The notes below the pieces were generated by a model. It was not told where the DNA came from. It saw only the letters and a program-made list of their open reading frames with translations, and did no database searches. From Bradyrhizobium nanningense (GTDB taxonomy: Bacteria > Pseudomonadota > Alphaproteobacteria > Rhizobiales > Xanthobacteraceae): 64,000 nucleotides of DNA. Made by a program: the position numbers and the translations under genes. The stretch is from positions 213,426 to 277,425 of the forward strand of contig NZ_LBJC01000028.1 in assembly GCF_004114535.1 (NCBI RefSeq), in the 5' to 3' direction. Numbering within the stretch: the first letter of the stretch is position 1; each line of letters opens with the position of its first letter. This document shows positions 9,989 to 20,402 of this stretch, piece by piece.

Positions 9989-11155
9989 TTAATGCAGCCA
10001 CCTCACCGGCAGATTCTGCAAGCCCCGGAAGGCCCAGCCGCCGATCCGCACCGGCTCGTCATCGGCGATCTCCAGCTGCTTCGCCCGCGCGAACAATGTC
10101 GGCAGCGCGACGTCGGCGATCATGGCGCGGGAGGCGAAGGCGCCGGCGCAGAAATGCGGGCCGGCACCGAACGCGACGCTCTTGGTCACGTCGCGGCGCA
10201 CGTCGAACTGATCGGCGAGCTCGAAATGCTTCTCGTCGCGATTGGCGGAGCCGAACATCAGGAACACGCGTTCGTCGGTTTCGAAGGCGACATCGCGGAT
10301 GCTCCACGGCTTTGTGATGCGTCGCGGCGACATGCCGATCGGCGAGATCCAGCGGGCGTATTCCTCGAACGCCTGCAGCCAGGTCACTTCACCGCGCAGG
10401 ACCAGATCGAGCTGTTCGGGATGGGTCAGCAGCGCCCAGATCGTGCCGGCGATCGCCTTGCGCGGTTCGTTCTGTCCGCCTGAGATCGCGAGCTTGACGT
10501 TGGCGCGCACGCTCTCCATCGGCATGCCCGAGGCGAGAAGGACGCCGAGGATGCTCTGGTCGGGCTGCTTGCGCATCACCGGCAGGATGTCGTCGATCGC
10601 AGCATCGATACCCGACGTCGCGGTATGGCAGCGCGACTCGACCGCGGGATCGCCGGCGTAATTGGCGATGCCCTCGATCATGCCTTGCGACCAGGCGTCC
10701 ATATCCTCAAAGCCGATATTGGTGAGGCCGGTGATCGACTTCAGGCATTCGCCGGAGAACGGCAGCGCGAAATCGCGCATGAAGTCGACCCGCCCGGGCT
10801 CGATACAATCGATGATGCGGTCGGCATGGGCCTGGAACTGCGCAGTCCAGTGCGCCTTCACCGTCTTCGGCGACACCGTCGGGAACATCGCGCGGCGCTC
10901 GACCTGGTGCGCCTCGCCGTCCTTGCGCATCATGTTGTGGCCCATCAGCCGGTTCATCAGGCCGGCGGGCTGGTGCGAGGAGAACACGTCGATCTGCTTC
11001 TCGGAGATCGAAATGTCGTCGCGGCTGGTCAGCAGCGTCGAGCCGAGCTGCGGCACGAAGGCGATCGGCGCCTCCTTGCGCATCTTTGCCAGCATTGGAT
11101 AGGGATCGGCCCAGAATGCGGCAGGATCGATGTCGATGCGTGGCGCTGTGCTCAA
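9989..11155 (-). CDS. Cytochrome P450
   Basis: A 388-residue soluble bacterial P450. The haem-binding loop FGAGPHFCAGAF contains the thiolate Cys, and the K-helix ExxR motif is in FEEYARWIS. In the I helix the usual AGxxT is replaced by SGGQNEPRKAI, so the normal acid-alcohol pair is missing. N-terminal IDPAAFWADPYPMLAKMRKE is typical of class I P450s. No ferredoxin or ferredoxin reductase gene is adjacent, so its redox partners are elsewhere. The substrate is unknown. Confidence 0.93.
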   Translation of the reverse strand: MSTAPRIDIDPAAFWADPYPMLAKMRKEAPIAFVPQLGSTLLTSRDDISISEKQIDVFSSHQPAGLMNRLMGHNMMRKDGEAHQVERRAMFPTVSPKTVKAHWTAQFQAHADRIIDCIEPGRVDFMRDFALPFSGECLKSITGLTNIGFEDMDAWSQGMIEGIANYAGDPAVESRCHTATSGIDAAIDDILPVMRKQPDQSILGVLLASGMPMESVRANVKLAISGGQNEPRKAIAGTIWALLTHPEQLDLVLRGEVTWLQAFEEYARWISPIGMSPRRITKPWSIRDVAFETDERVFLMFGSANRDEKHFELADQFDVRRDVTKSVAFGAGPHFCAGAFASRAMIADVALPTLFARAKQLEIADDEPVRIGGWAFRGLQNLPVRWLH

Positions 11156-11223
11156 GCTTCGCTCCCTTGCTGTATCCCTGCCGAGACCTAGCGCATCGAG
11201 GCGCCGCCGTCATGGCGCAGCTT

Positions 11224-12231
11224 CTAGGCAGCCTGTCCAAATGCGACTTTGGCGATCGCATCGCTCAAGACATCGCCGCCCGCCCCCAACCGCGTGCCCT
11301 GCTCGGCGAGATGGCGACGGAAGGCCCGGGCGCCGGGCACGGCATGAAATGCGCCGACGAAATGCCGCGTGATCGCATGCAGCCGCGTGCCGCGAGCGAG
11401 CTGCTGCTCGATATAGGGCATCATCGCCTCGAGCGCGGCCTGCATGGATCCATGCGGGGCCGCTTCGCCAAAAATCTCCCGATCGACCGAGAGCAGCCGC
11501 CATGGCTCCTGATAGGCGGCACGGCCGAGCATCACGCCATCGACATGTTCGAGATGCGCTTTTGCTTCCTCGATTCCGGGGATGCCGCCGTTGATGATGA
11601 CGGGCACCTCCGGCATCGCGCGCTTGAGCCGATAGACGCGGTCATAATCGAGCGGCGGGATGTCGCGATTCTCCTTCGGCGACAGACCGTTGAGCCAGGC
11701 CTTGCGGGCATGCACGATCAGCGCATCGCAGCCGGAGGCGACCACCCCGCGCGCAAGCGCATCGAGCGCCACTTCAGGATCCTGATCGTCGATCCCGATG
11801 CGGCATTTCACCGTGATGGGAATCGCGACCGCACGCTTCATCGCCTCGACGCATCTCGCCACCAGCTCCGGCTCCGCCATCAGGCAGGCGCCGAAGCGGC
11901 CGTCCTTCACGCGGTCCGACGGGCAGCCGACGTTGAGATTGATCTCGTCGTAGCCGAACGCCTCGCCGATCCGCGCAGCCTCCGCCAGTTCGCGCGGATC
12001 CGACCCGCCAAGCTGAAGCGCGATCGGATGCTCGACCGCGTCGAACCCAAGCAGCCGCTCGCGGTCGCCGTGAATGACGGCCCCGGTCGTCAGCATCTCC
12101 GTATAGAGCAGCGCCCGCCGTGTCAGATGGCGGTGGAACACCCGGCAGTGCCGGTCAGTCCAATCCATCATGGGGGCGACGGAAAAGCGATAGTGCTGCA
12201 ATTTCAATTGGTTACTTCGTCCTATTCCCAT
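11224..12231 (-). CDS. dusA: tRNA-dihydrouridine synthase A
   Basis: A 335-residue DusA, a flavoenzyme that reduces uridines in the tRNA D-loop. The DusA signature is present: FSVAPMMDWTDRHCRVFHR at the start, INLNVGCPSDRVKDGRFGACLM with the catalytic Cys, then KCRIGIDDQDP and VIINGGI. The ATG at 12231 is taken although no strong ribosome site precedes it; no other start fits before the conserved core. A small hairpin lies just upstream. Confidence 0.93.
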   Translation of the reverse strand: MGIGRSNQLKLQHYRFSVAPMMDWTDRHCRVFHRHLTRRALLYTEMLTTGAVIHGDRERLLGFDAVEHPIALQLGGSDPRELAEAARIGEAFGYDEINLNVGCPSDRVKDGRFGACLMAEPELVARCVEAMKRAVAIPITVKCRIGIDDQDPEVALDALARGVVASGCDALIVHARKAWLNGLSPKENRDIPPLDYDRVYRLKRAMPEVPVIINGGIPGIEEAKAHLEHVDGVMLGRAAYQEPWRLLSVDREIFGEAAPHGSMQAALEAMMPYIEQQLARGTRLHAITRHFVGAFHAVPGARAFRRHLAEQGTRLGAGGDVLSDAIAKVAFGQAA

Positions 12232-12237
12232 TCGGCT

Positions 12238-12271
12238 CGGTTATACTAGTTCCGCGAAAATAGTATAGCCG
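12238..12271. promoter_or_regulatory. Inverted repeat upstream of dusA
   Basis: Arms CGGTTATACTA (12238-12248) and TAGTATAGCCG (12261-12271) pair with a single G-T wobble around a 12-base AT-rich centre. It lies 7 bases before the dusA start, so it could be an operator or a 5'-leader hairpin. The function is not known. Confidence 0.4.
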
Positions 12272-12468
12272 CCGGGCATGGGTGGTCGCCAGGCGTCCGT
12301 AACGCAGCGGCCAGGTCTTGGCAGAATCCTGGGATTGCCAGACCCCGCCTCAAGGGGTTCAGGGGGCTGGATCCGACCTTGGGAGTCCCGTTCGACCTTG
12401 CTGGCGGGCCAATGAACTCGAAAGCGACTGCAAGCGCATGCCGGACGCTTGCGCCGGCTTCCCGTCAT

Positions 12469-13155
12469 TCAATGCTGCGCAATCCGGCCGTCGACCACCT
12501 CGATGATGCGGTCACAGCGGCGCGCAAGGTCGAGATTGTGGGTGACGAGCAGGAAGCTCGTGCCACTCTGCCGATTGACCCGTCGCATCAGCTCGAAGAC
12601 GGCATCGGCCGACTTGGTATCGAGGTTGCCGGTCGGCTCGTCCGCCAGCACCAGATCCGGATTCATGGCAAGCGCTCTGGCCACCGCCACACGCTGCTGC
12701 TGGCCGCCCGACATGTTGTTGGCCAGATTGTTTCCGAACCTCTCCAGACCGACCTCGGCCAGGAGATGATCAGCCCGGGCCGCGATCTCCGCGCTCGGAA
12801 ATCCGCGATCCGCAAGCATCGGCATCATGATGTTTTCGCGCGCGGTGAAGGCGGAGATCAGCAAATGGTACTGAAATACGAAGCCGATGGTGTGGCCCCG
12901 GAGATGCGTGATTTCGTTGTCACCCAGCAGCCCGGTGTCGCGGCCCTTGATGAGCAGCCGTCCGGACGTCGGTCGATCGAGCAGGCCGACGATGTTGAGC
13001 AGCGTGCTCTTGCCGGAGCCGGACGGACCCATCAAGGCCAGGAATTCGCCGTGGTCGAGCTCGAGATCGATGTCGTGCAACACCTCGGTCTCGGTCGGCA
13101 GACCCACATTGTAGGACTTGCACACGCGCTCCAGCTTCAGGATCTCGTCAGCCAC
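12469..13155 (-). CDS. ABC transporter ATP-binding protein (MacB/LolD type)
   Basis: A 228-residue ATPase with Walker A GPSGSGKST, Q-loop VFQYHLL, signature MSGGQQQRVAVARAL and Walker B LVLADEPTGNLD. It is of the MacB/LolD/FtsE type that powers FtsX-fold permeases. Its start overlaps the permease stop by 8 bases. With the upstream permease and adaptor genes it forms a three-gene tripartite-type exporter or lipid/peptide mechanotransporter. The substrate cannot be read from sequence. Confidence 0.92.
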   Translation of the reverse strand: MADEILKLERVCKSYNVGLPTETEVLHDIDLELDHGEFLALMGPSGSGKSTLLNIVGLLDRPTSGRLLIKGRDTGLLGDNEITHLRGHTIGFVFQYHLLISAFTARENIMMPMLADRGFPSAEIAARADHLLAEVGLERFGNNLANNMSGGQQQRVAVARALAMNPDLVLADEPTGNLDTKSADAVFELMRRVNRQSGTSFLLVTHNLDLARRCDRIIEVVDGRIAQH

Positions 13156-14374
13156 GGATTGCCACCACCGGATCGAGTTTCGCGGCGCGTACCGCCGGCG
13201 CTGTCGCAGCCAACAGGCCGGTGACCGTGGCGAGGATCGCCGTATAGATGAAAAGACTTCGCTCCAGGATCAACGGAAAGAACTCGGTTCCATCCGCCTG
13301 GCGGGCGACGGCATGCCAATAGATCAGCGCGAGGGCGCCCATCGCCGCGCCGACCAACGAGCCGATAAAGCCGAGCAGACCACCCTGAAGCAGGAACACC
13401 CGCAGGATCTGACCGCGCGACGTGCCCATGGCCCGCAGGATGCCGATTTCCTTGGAGCGCTGGATCACCGACACGATGAGCACCGCGGCGATGCCAAAGG
13501 CCACCGACAAGCCTACGAACAGTCGGATCAAGGTGTTGGTGTAGATCTGCGCCTGCACGGCGGTGAAGAACTGCGCATTGGTAGCGATCCAGCTGTCGGC
13601 CTCGACGGCCGTCGCGGCCTGGATCTGCCTGGCGATGGTTTCGGCCGCATAGATGTCCTTGATCGTCATGTCGATGGTGGTAACGCCGCCGATCATGCCG
13701 AGCAGAGACTGGCCGGTCCGGAGTGCGATAAAGGCCACCCGCTGATTGGCACCCTTGTTGCCGAAATCGACCAGCCCGGAGATCGTCAGCACCCGATTGG
13801 CAGAGCTTGCCGCCTGAAGATTCAACTTGTCACCCACGGTGGCGCCGAGATTCTTGGCGAGCTCGGTACCGATGATGACGTCCTCGCTGGTCAACCGCGC
13901 GCTGCCGGCGACGATATAGTCCGGCACCTTCACGATGTTGAAATACGTGTCCGGCTCAATTCCGGTCAGCGTCACCGCCCGGCTGGCGTCGCCGCGGATG
14001 GCCAGCGCCGAGCCGGTGATGGTGGGGGAGACTGCGGTGACTTCCGGCATCGCGAGCATCTGGGTTCTGATCTTCGGCCACTGGTCGATCGAGATCACCC
14101 GCTGGCTCGGCCGTTGCACCACCGCGTCCTCGATCTCGCCGGCTGCATTGCGCAAGGGGCGCGCGACCTGATCCGGCGTGAGGAGCTGGATCTGCGGCTG
14201 CGACGTCAGCACGCGCCTGATGAAATTCGCCTCCATGCCCGCGAGCATTGCCGACATGAAGACAATGACGCCAACGCCGATCGAAATGCCGCCGATGATG
14301 AAGATGGTCTGCAATCGCCCCTCGCGCAGGAAGCGCACGGCCGCGATCCACTCGAATGGCAGCCAGCGATTCAT
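13148..14374 (-). CDS. ABC transporter permease of FtsX/MacB fold
   Basis: A 408-residue permease. One N-terminal membrane helix lies at about 25-48 (FIIGGISIGVGVIVFMSAML). A large periplasmic MacB-like core domain covers about 50-270. The C-terminal FtsX domain has three membrane helices at about 285-390. The start (ATG at 14374) overlaps the adaptor stop, and the stop overlaps the ATPase start, so all three are translationally coupled. It is distinct from MacB itself because the ATPase is a separate gene. Confidence 0.9.
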   Translation of the reverse strand: MNRWLPFEWIAAVRFLREGRLQTIFIIGGISIGVGVIVFMSAMLAGMEANFIRRVLTSQPQIQLLTPDQVARPLRNAAGEIEDAVVQRPSQRVISIDQWPKIRTQMLAMPEVTAVSPTITGSALAIRGDASRAVTLTGIEPDTYFNIVKVPDYIVAGSARLTSEDVIIGTELAKNLGATVGDKLNLQAASSANRVLTISGLVDFGNKGANQRVAFIALRTGQSLLGMIGGVTTIDMTIKDIYAAETIARQIQAATAVEADSWIATNAQFFTAVQAQIYTNTLIRLFVGLSVAFGIAAVLIVSVIQRSKEIGILRAMGTSRGQILRVFLLQGGLLGFIGSLVGAAMGALALIYWHAVARQADGTEFFPLILERSLFIYTAILATVTGLLAATAPAVRAAKLDPVVAIRG

Positions 14375-15645
14375 GGCAGGACGGGCCGCACCCGCTGCCC
14401 GGTCAGCACGCCGGAGCTTTGCGGAATCGCGACGTCACCTGCTTCCAGCCCCTCGACGATCTCGATGTTGCTGTTGCCGCGCAAGCCGAGCTTCACCGGA
14501 CGCTTGACCACTCGACCGCCCGAGACGGTCAGGACCCAGGGCTGTCCGGAGAGGACGTCATGGACTGAGCGGACGGGAAGCACCTTCGCATCGTCCTTCG
14601 CGGCAACCTCGATGTCGACCGAGACCGTCATGTCCTGACGAAGATCCTCGGGCGGCTCCACCACCGTCAGCTTCACCTGGACGGTGGCGCGTGAAATGTC
14701 GATGCCCGGATTGATGTAGGAGACCTTGGCGGCAAAACGCCGGTCGGGATAAGCATCCGCAGACGCCAGCGCGTTCTGTCCGAGTGCGAGCTTGCCGAGA
14801 TTGCGCTCGTCGATCTGCAAGACCAGCTGCAAGTCACCCGACGGCGCAAGCACCAAGAGCGCCTTCCCCGCCTGCACAACGGTGCCTCGCTCGACGCTCC
14901 GGGTGATGAGAACGCCGTCGCGAGGAGCTACGATCGTCGCATAGCCCAGGCGGGATTCCGCCGTGTCCAGATTGGCCCGAGCCTGGTTGAGCTGCGTCTG
15001 CGCCATGACATAGTCGCTGCCGCCCGGACTTGCGGTATAGACCTGGAACTCCGCCGCGCGCTTCACCGCGCGCGCGACATCGAGCGTCTTCTGCGCATCA
15101 TCCAGGGCCGCCTTGGTCGCATAACCATTGCGTTCGAGCTGCGCCGTGCGGTCATAGGTCTGTTGGGCGTTGAGAAGCGTCGCTTGTGCTTGTGTCAGCG
15201 CCTCCTTTGCAGACGGCAGCGTCAGCTCTTCGAGCTGCCTGATCCTGGCTTCGGCCTGGGCTACCGCCCCCTGCGCCTGGATCACGGTCGCTTTCAGTTC
15301 CCGTGCCTCCAGCGAGACCAACGGTTGCCCCTTGGTAACCTTCTCGCCTTCCTGCACCAGAACGTCAGCAACTGTCCCGGTAATCTGACTGCCGATCTCG
15401 ACGCGGTAAGGCGTCTCGACATGCCCGCTCGCCACCACGGTTTCGATCAATCGTCCGCGCGCGACCTGATCGACCACGACGGCAGGTCCGAACAAGACCC
15501 TGACGCCCTGCCAGGTGCCAAGGGCGAACAGAACAAGGATCGCGAGCACAAACCATTTGTGCGCGAGGACTCCCGACCATGCCGACGCGACAGAGAGCCG
15601 GCTCGGCTCTTCCTGATTCGAGAGGGGCAGTGTTTGCTCGACCAT
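14371..15645 (-). CDS. Membrane fusion (HlyD/MacA-type periplasmic adaptor) protein of ABC exporter
   Basis: A 424-residue adaptor. An N-terminal membrane anchor lies at about 29-50 (WFVLAILVLFALGTWQG). The lipoyl half-motif VETPYRVEIGSQITGTVADV follows, then a long alpha-helical hairpin at about 105-220, the second lipoyl half and a beta-barrel domain (VSYINPGIDISRATVQVKLT). The ATG at 15645 is chosen, giving the usual length; the frame stays open further upstream to 15879 without adaptor-like sequence. An FNR/FixK-type site at 15850-15863 lies 205 bases upstream, between this gene and groEL. Confidence 0.9.
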   Translation of the reverse strand: MVEQTLPLSNQEEPSRLSVASAWSGVLAHKWFVLAILVLFALGTWQGVRVLFGPAVVVDQVARGRLIETVVASGHVETPYRVEIGSQITGTVADVLVQEGEKVTKGQPLVSLEARELKATVIQAQGAVAQAEARIRQLEELTLPSAKEALTQAQATLLNAQQTYDRTAQLERNGYATKAALDDAQKTLDVARAVKRAAEFQVYTASPGGSDYVMAQTQLNQARANLDTAESRLGYATIVAPRDGVLITRSVERGTVVQAGKALLVLAPSGDLQLVLQIDERNLGKLALGQNALASADAYPDRRFAAKVSYINPGIDISRATVQVKLTVVEPPEDLRQDMTVSVDIEVAAKDDAKVLPVRSVHDVLSGQPWVLTVSGGRVVKRPVKLGLRGNSNIEIVEGLEAGDVAIPQSSGVLTGQRVRPVLP

Positions 15646-15849
15646 GACCGTGCGGGGGGGGCGAATTTTGCCGAACTCGTCGGGATGGTTCAGCTGACAA
15701 GCCAGATTACCGCACCAGACAAGTTCCAGATTGCGCCAGGTCAATACCCGCCTGGCAAATGCCAGCCGCCTCCGAGACTTTTGAGTTTGCATCGATCGAT
15801 GCGTGTCGAGAGCTCCGCCGTAAGGGCGTTCGACGGCCGCGTGCTCACG

Positions 15850-15863
15850 TTGATGGAGATCAA
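15850..15863. promoter_or_regulatory. FixK/FNR-type site, groEL (and possibly the exporter operon)
   Basis: TTGATGGAGATCAA, a perfect TTGA-N6-TCAA palindrome. Its centre is 80 bases before the groEL ATG, which leaves a leader of about 40 bases if transcription starts 41.5 bases from the centre. It could also act on the divergent adaptor gene. Confidence 0.82.
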
Positions 15864-15936
15864 TTTGGCTCACGCTCACTCATCCAAACTGGCGGACAGA
15901 CCCCACCGACCACGGTACAAAGAGAGGGCATGAAAA

Positions 15937-17559
<1,623 letters not shown>

Positions 17560-17624
17560 CTGCGGCACGTTCCGGCCGAAAACTCGGTTCCTCAACCCGT
17601 CTGCGCGCAATCCAGGAATGGACG

Positions 17625-17855
17625 ATGCCCTATCCCTCGAACAATGACCTTCCCGCCGGCGTGCGTCACCATCTGCCGCCTCATGCCCTCGACATCTACC
17701 GGGAGGCGTTCAACCACTCCTTTGCCTCGCATGTCGGCGATCTCCGGCAGGAAGAGATCGCTCATCGCACGGCCTGGGCCGCCGTGAAGCGCTCCTACGT
17801 GAAACTTGGCGAACAATGGGTGCCAAGGAGATCTGGTTCGCCGGCGCCCCGGTAA
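17625..17855 (+). CDS. ChaB family protein
   Basis: A 76-residue protein matching the ChaB family: YPSNNDLPAGVRHHLPPHAL, then DIYREAFNHSFASH and RTAWAAVKRSYVKLGEQW. ChaB of E. coli was named as a cation transport regulator, but its real role is unsettled; relatives often have a Rho-like helix fold. It begins 65 bases after groEL, probably on the same transcript. Confidence 0.85.
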   Translation: MPYPSNNDLPAGVRHHLPPHALDIYREAFNHSFASHVGDLRQEEIAHRTAWAAVKRSYVKLGEQWVPRRSGSPAPR

Positions 17856-17976
17856 TCGAGAAACGTCTGTGAATCTGCCCTATGTCTGGCCACGCCGAGG
17901 ATGTGGATCGACGCGCAAACCGCCTTGGGCATGACCATTCCAGACGTCATCTGATCTTGCACGCACGCTTCGGAAT

Positions 17977-17990
17977 TTGAGCGAAATCAA
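17977..17990. promoter_or_regulatory. FixK/FNR-type site upstream of hsp20
   Basis: TTGAGCGAAATCAA, a perfect TTGA-N6-TCAA. The centre is 77 bases before the Hsp20 ATG, leaving a leader of about 35 bases. Confidence 0.82.
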
Positions 17991-18060
17991 CCAGCGAAAC
18001 GATGGCCATGACTACTCTTCCTGGCGACCTAGATGGTCAACCTCGAAGGAGAATCTGATC

Positions 18061-18582
18061 ATGGCAACCGAGACCAAATTACCCGTCACCAAATCGTCGA
18101 CCGCGCCTGTAGTTGCCGGCGAAGCTTGGCAGCCGTTCCAGGCGCTGAGGAGCGAAATCGACCAGATCTTCGATGATTTCGGCAACGGCTTCTGGAAACG
18201 GCCGTTCCGCTCGCTCGCCCGGCTCGAGCGCGACCTCTCCAAGAACTTCAATGCGCCGGCCGTGGACATCGCCGAAAGCGAGAAGGCCTACGAGATCACG
18301 GCCGAGCTTCCCGGACTCGACGAGAAGAACATCGACGTCAAGCTCGTCAACGGCGGTCTCACCATCAAAGGCGAGAAGAAGGAAGAGACCGAAGAGAAGA
18401 AGAAGGACTACTACGTTTCCGAGCGCCGTTACGGCTCGTTCGAGCGCTACTTCGCGCTGCCGGATGGCGTCAATGCCGACAAGATCGAGGCGACGTTCAA
18501 GAACGGCGTTCTCAAGGTCGTCCTTCCCAAGACCGAAGAAGCTCAGCAGCCGGCCAAGACCATCAGTGTGAAGGCCGCCTGA
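18061..18582 (+). CDS. Small heat shock protein Hsp20 (alpha-crystallin family)
   Basis: A 173-residue class of Hsp20 with a long N-terminal arm (WQPFQALRSEIDQIFDDFG), then the alpha-crystallin domain from about residue 65 to 160: PAVDIAESEKAYEITAELPG, KNIDVKLVNGGLTIKGEKK and the C-terminal GVLKVVLPK. It holds unfolding proteins in solution without ATP. The GAAGGAGAAT ribosome site decides the ATG at 18061. A CBS-BON gene follows 78 bases later, apparently in the same operon. Confidence 0.95.
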   Translation: MATETKLPVTKSSTAPVVAGEAWQPFQALRSEIDQIFDDFGNGFWKRPFRSLARLERDLSKNFNAPAVDIAESEKAYEITAELPGLDEKNIDVKLVNGGLTIKGEKKEETEEKKKDYYVSERRYGSFERYFALPDGVNADKIEATFKNGVLKVVLPKTEEAQQPAKTISVKAA

Positions 18583-18659
18583 CGGCCCCGCAGGCAAGGC
18601 TGCGACAGCCGCAGCCTCGCCTCACCCAGGAAATTCGCCAGCGAACTCGAGGATACCAC

Positions 18660-19382
18660 ATGCGCGCGCATCATATCATGACGAAAGACCTCGTTGCCGT
18701 AACGCCGCACACGACGATCGAGGAAGCGGCCAAGATCATGCTCCAAATGCATATCAGCGGCCTGCCCGTTATCGACGATGCTGGCAATCTGGTCGGCGTC
18801 GTCTCGGAAAGCGACTTCCTCCGCCGTAGCGAGATCGGCACCGGCCGCAGACACGCCGCTTGGTTGAAATTCTTCATGGGACCGGGACGGGCGGCGGCGG
18901 AGTTCGTTCACGAGCGCGGCCGCAAGGTCGCGGATGTCATGACGAAGCAGGTCGTCTCGGTGCAGGAAGACACAGATCTCTCCGAGTTGATCGACCTGAT
19001 GGAGAAAAACGGCATCAAGCGCGTCCCCGTGATGAGGGACAAGACACCCGTCGGGATCGTCACGAGGACGAATGTGCTGCAAGCCGTGGCGAGCCTCGTA
19101 CACGAAATTCCGGATCCAACCGCCGATGAAGAGCACATTCGCGCGCGCATCACACGCGCGGTCAACGGCACCGACTGGTGTCCGATCGGCTTTGAGGTCA
19201 ATGTCCGCAACGGCGTCGTGCATCTGCACGGGCTCGTTACGACCGATGAAGCCCGTCAGGCCGCGATCGTCGCCGCCGAGAACACCTCCGGCGTCAAGGA
19301 AGTGCACGACCACCTATGTTTCGTAGACACCTATTCCGGCTTCTACGTGGAATCGCCCGAAGACATCAAAGCCGCGGGCTGA
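18660..19382 (+). CDS. CBS-pair and BON domain protein (first of three)
   Basis: A 240-residue cytoplasmic protein. CBS 1 covers about 7-60 (TTIEEAAKIMLQMHISGLPV and SESDFLRR), CBS 2 about 95-150 (IDLMEKNGIKRVPVMRD), and a BON domain about 160-225 (FEVNVRNGVVHLHGLVTTDE). CBS pairs bind adenosine nucleotides; BON domains usually bind membranes or other surfaces. The same layout occurs at 20403-21161 and 27589-28275 in this window. It lies behind hsp20. The function is likely sensing of energy state, but the partner is unknown. Confidence 0.9.
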   Translation: MRAHHIMTKDLVAVTPHTTIEEAAKIMLQMHISGLPVIDDAGNLVGVVSESDFLRRSEIGTGRRHAAWLKFFMGPGRAAAEFVHERGRKVADVMTKQVVSVQEDTDLSELIDLMEKNGIKRVPVMRDKTPVGIVTRTNVLQAVASLVHEIPDPTADEEHIRARITRAVNGTDWCPIGFEVNVRNGVVHLHGLVTTDEARQAAIVAAENTSGVKEVHDHLCFVDTYSGFYVESPEDIKAAG

Positions 19383-19404
19383 CCCTCCTCGAATCGAGAC
19401 GACC

Positions 19405-19584
19405 ATGCTTGGATGGCTCGTTCGGATACTCTTTGCCATAGCAGCGCCGATCACGGCGCTGTTCGTGGCACGTGACGCGCTGAACTTCGGCTTGATCCAG
19501 ACGGTTGTGACCATGTTGCTCGTGACTGGCCTGGTCTGGCTGATCGCCGTCTATACCGGGCGAGACCGACAGGCCCCTCGGTAA
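19405..19584 (+). CDS. Small two-helix membrane protein, hypothetical
   Basis: A 59-residue frame starting MLGWLVRILFAIAAPITALF and continuing with a second hydrophobic stretch TVVTMLLVTGLVWLIAVYTG before a basic tail. It begins 22 bases after the CBS-BON stop, behind GAGACGACC, so it belongs to the hsp20-CBS operon. No family is recognised. Confidence 0.65.
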   Translation: MLGWLVRILFAIAAPITALFVARDALNFGLIQTVVTMLLVTGLVWLIAVYTGRDRQAPR

Positions 19585-19988
19585 TGACCGAAGGACGCGG
19601 CGGTGTCCGATTGGATCAGATCATCGTTGACGCCTCCCGGCCTTGGCGGTGCGGGAATCCGGCCGCGACGGCAAGCACGAGGACTGCCGAAGCAGATACC
19701 TATCCGGCTCAGACATCGCCCCAACCTGGCACGCGGCATGAGATATAAATCCAGTGATCATGGAGCGTTTCGTGCCGGAGCTTGATTGCCTGAACCGTCC
19801 CCAGACTTGAGAAACCTCAAGCTGCCGCTTTCTCCCCCTGCTGATCGTCCAACGGTATTCGACAGGGCAATCTCCGCTGTCTCTCCCGTGCAGCTACGGA
19901 CATCTCCTTAGGTTAAGCCCCCAAATTTCGGTCAGAGAATTTATGGCTTAGAAGGGGTTTATAAGCACGCACCAGCCAGGGGCTTGCA
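19585..19988. other. Intergenic region holding a FixK/FNR-type site
   Basis: About 400 bases with no supported gene on either strand. The one clear element is the TTGA-N6-TCAA site at 19807-19820. The downstream part is AT-rich (19915-19970) and probably holds the promoter of the next small gene. Confidence 0.5.
19807..19820. promoter_or_regulatory. FixK/FNR-type site upstream of a small membrane protein gene
   Basis: TTGAGAAACCTCAA, a perfect TTGA-N6-TCAA palindrome. It is about 170 bases from the ATG at 19989, which would give a leader of about 135 bases, longer than at the other sites. Confidence 0.7.
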
Positions 19989-20189
19989 ATGAATCACTCG
20001 ATTTACACTGCGGACAAGACAACACATCTGAAGGTCGTCGTCAGCGGGTTGCTTGCCGGCATCGCGATCGCCACAACCGCGCTGAGCGTCCACTTGAACC
20101 ATCCTGACATGAACGTGTCGAAGCCGAAGACTTTGGCTGTCCACCAGCCTCACCAGGTCCACGTTCTGACCAGGATCGCGCAACGTTAG
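19989..20189 (+). CDS. Small single-pass membrane protein, hypothetical
   Basis: A 66-residue protein with a polar N-terminus (MNHSIYTADKTTHLK), one membrane helix at about 16-34 (VVVSGLLAGIAIATTALSV) and a His-rich tail. It resembles a family of short Bradyrhizobium proteins starting MNHSIYxADRxTHLK, as I recall them; the role is unknown. The next small gene starts 28 bases later, so the two may be co-transcribed. Confidence 0.65.
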   Translation: MNHSIYTADKTTHLKVVVSGLLAGIAIATTALSVHLNHPDMNVSKPKTLAVHQPHQVHVLTRIAQR

Positions 20190-20217
20190 CTGAGAAAGGC
20201 TGTTGGAGGATATCAAG

Positions 20218-20364
20218 ATGACCAACGAAGCAATCAAGGCGCTCATGGTTTTCGCGATGTATGGCGTCCTCGAACTCGCGCTCTATTTTTCCTCGATGGG
20301 CAAGCCGATCAGGCAGCGGATCCGTTCGACCACCGGCCGGCTCCCTCAAGCGTCGGAAGACTAG
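20218..20364 (+). CDS. Small hydrophobic protein, hypothetical
   Basis: A 48-residue frame: MTNEAIKALMVFAMYGVLEL, then ALYFSSMGKPIRQRIRSTTG. It has one likely membrane helix followed by a basic region. A strong ribosome site GGAGGA lies at 20205-20210, seven bases before the ATG. It ends 38 bases from the convergent CBS-BON gene. No family is recognised. Confidence 0.6.
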   Translation: MTNEAIKALMVFAMYGVLELALYFSSMGKPIRQRIRSTTGRLPQASED

Positions 20365-20402
20365 GAGACCGCTAGGCCGGATCCCGGTCTCCATTGGCGG
20401 GG

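Noticed and set aside
12272..12468. Possible RNA gene between dusA and the ABC ATPase gene
   Set aside because: Hairpins exist, but no cloverleaf or other known RNA fold could be drawn on either strand.
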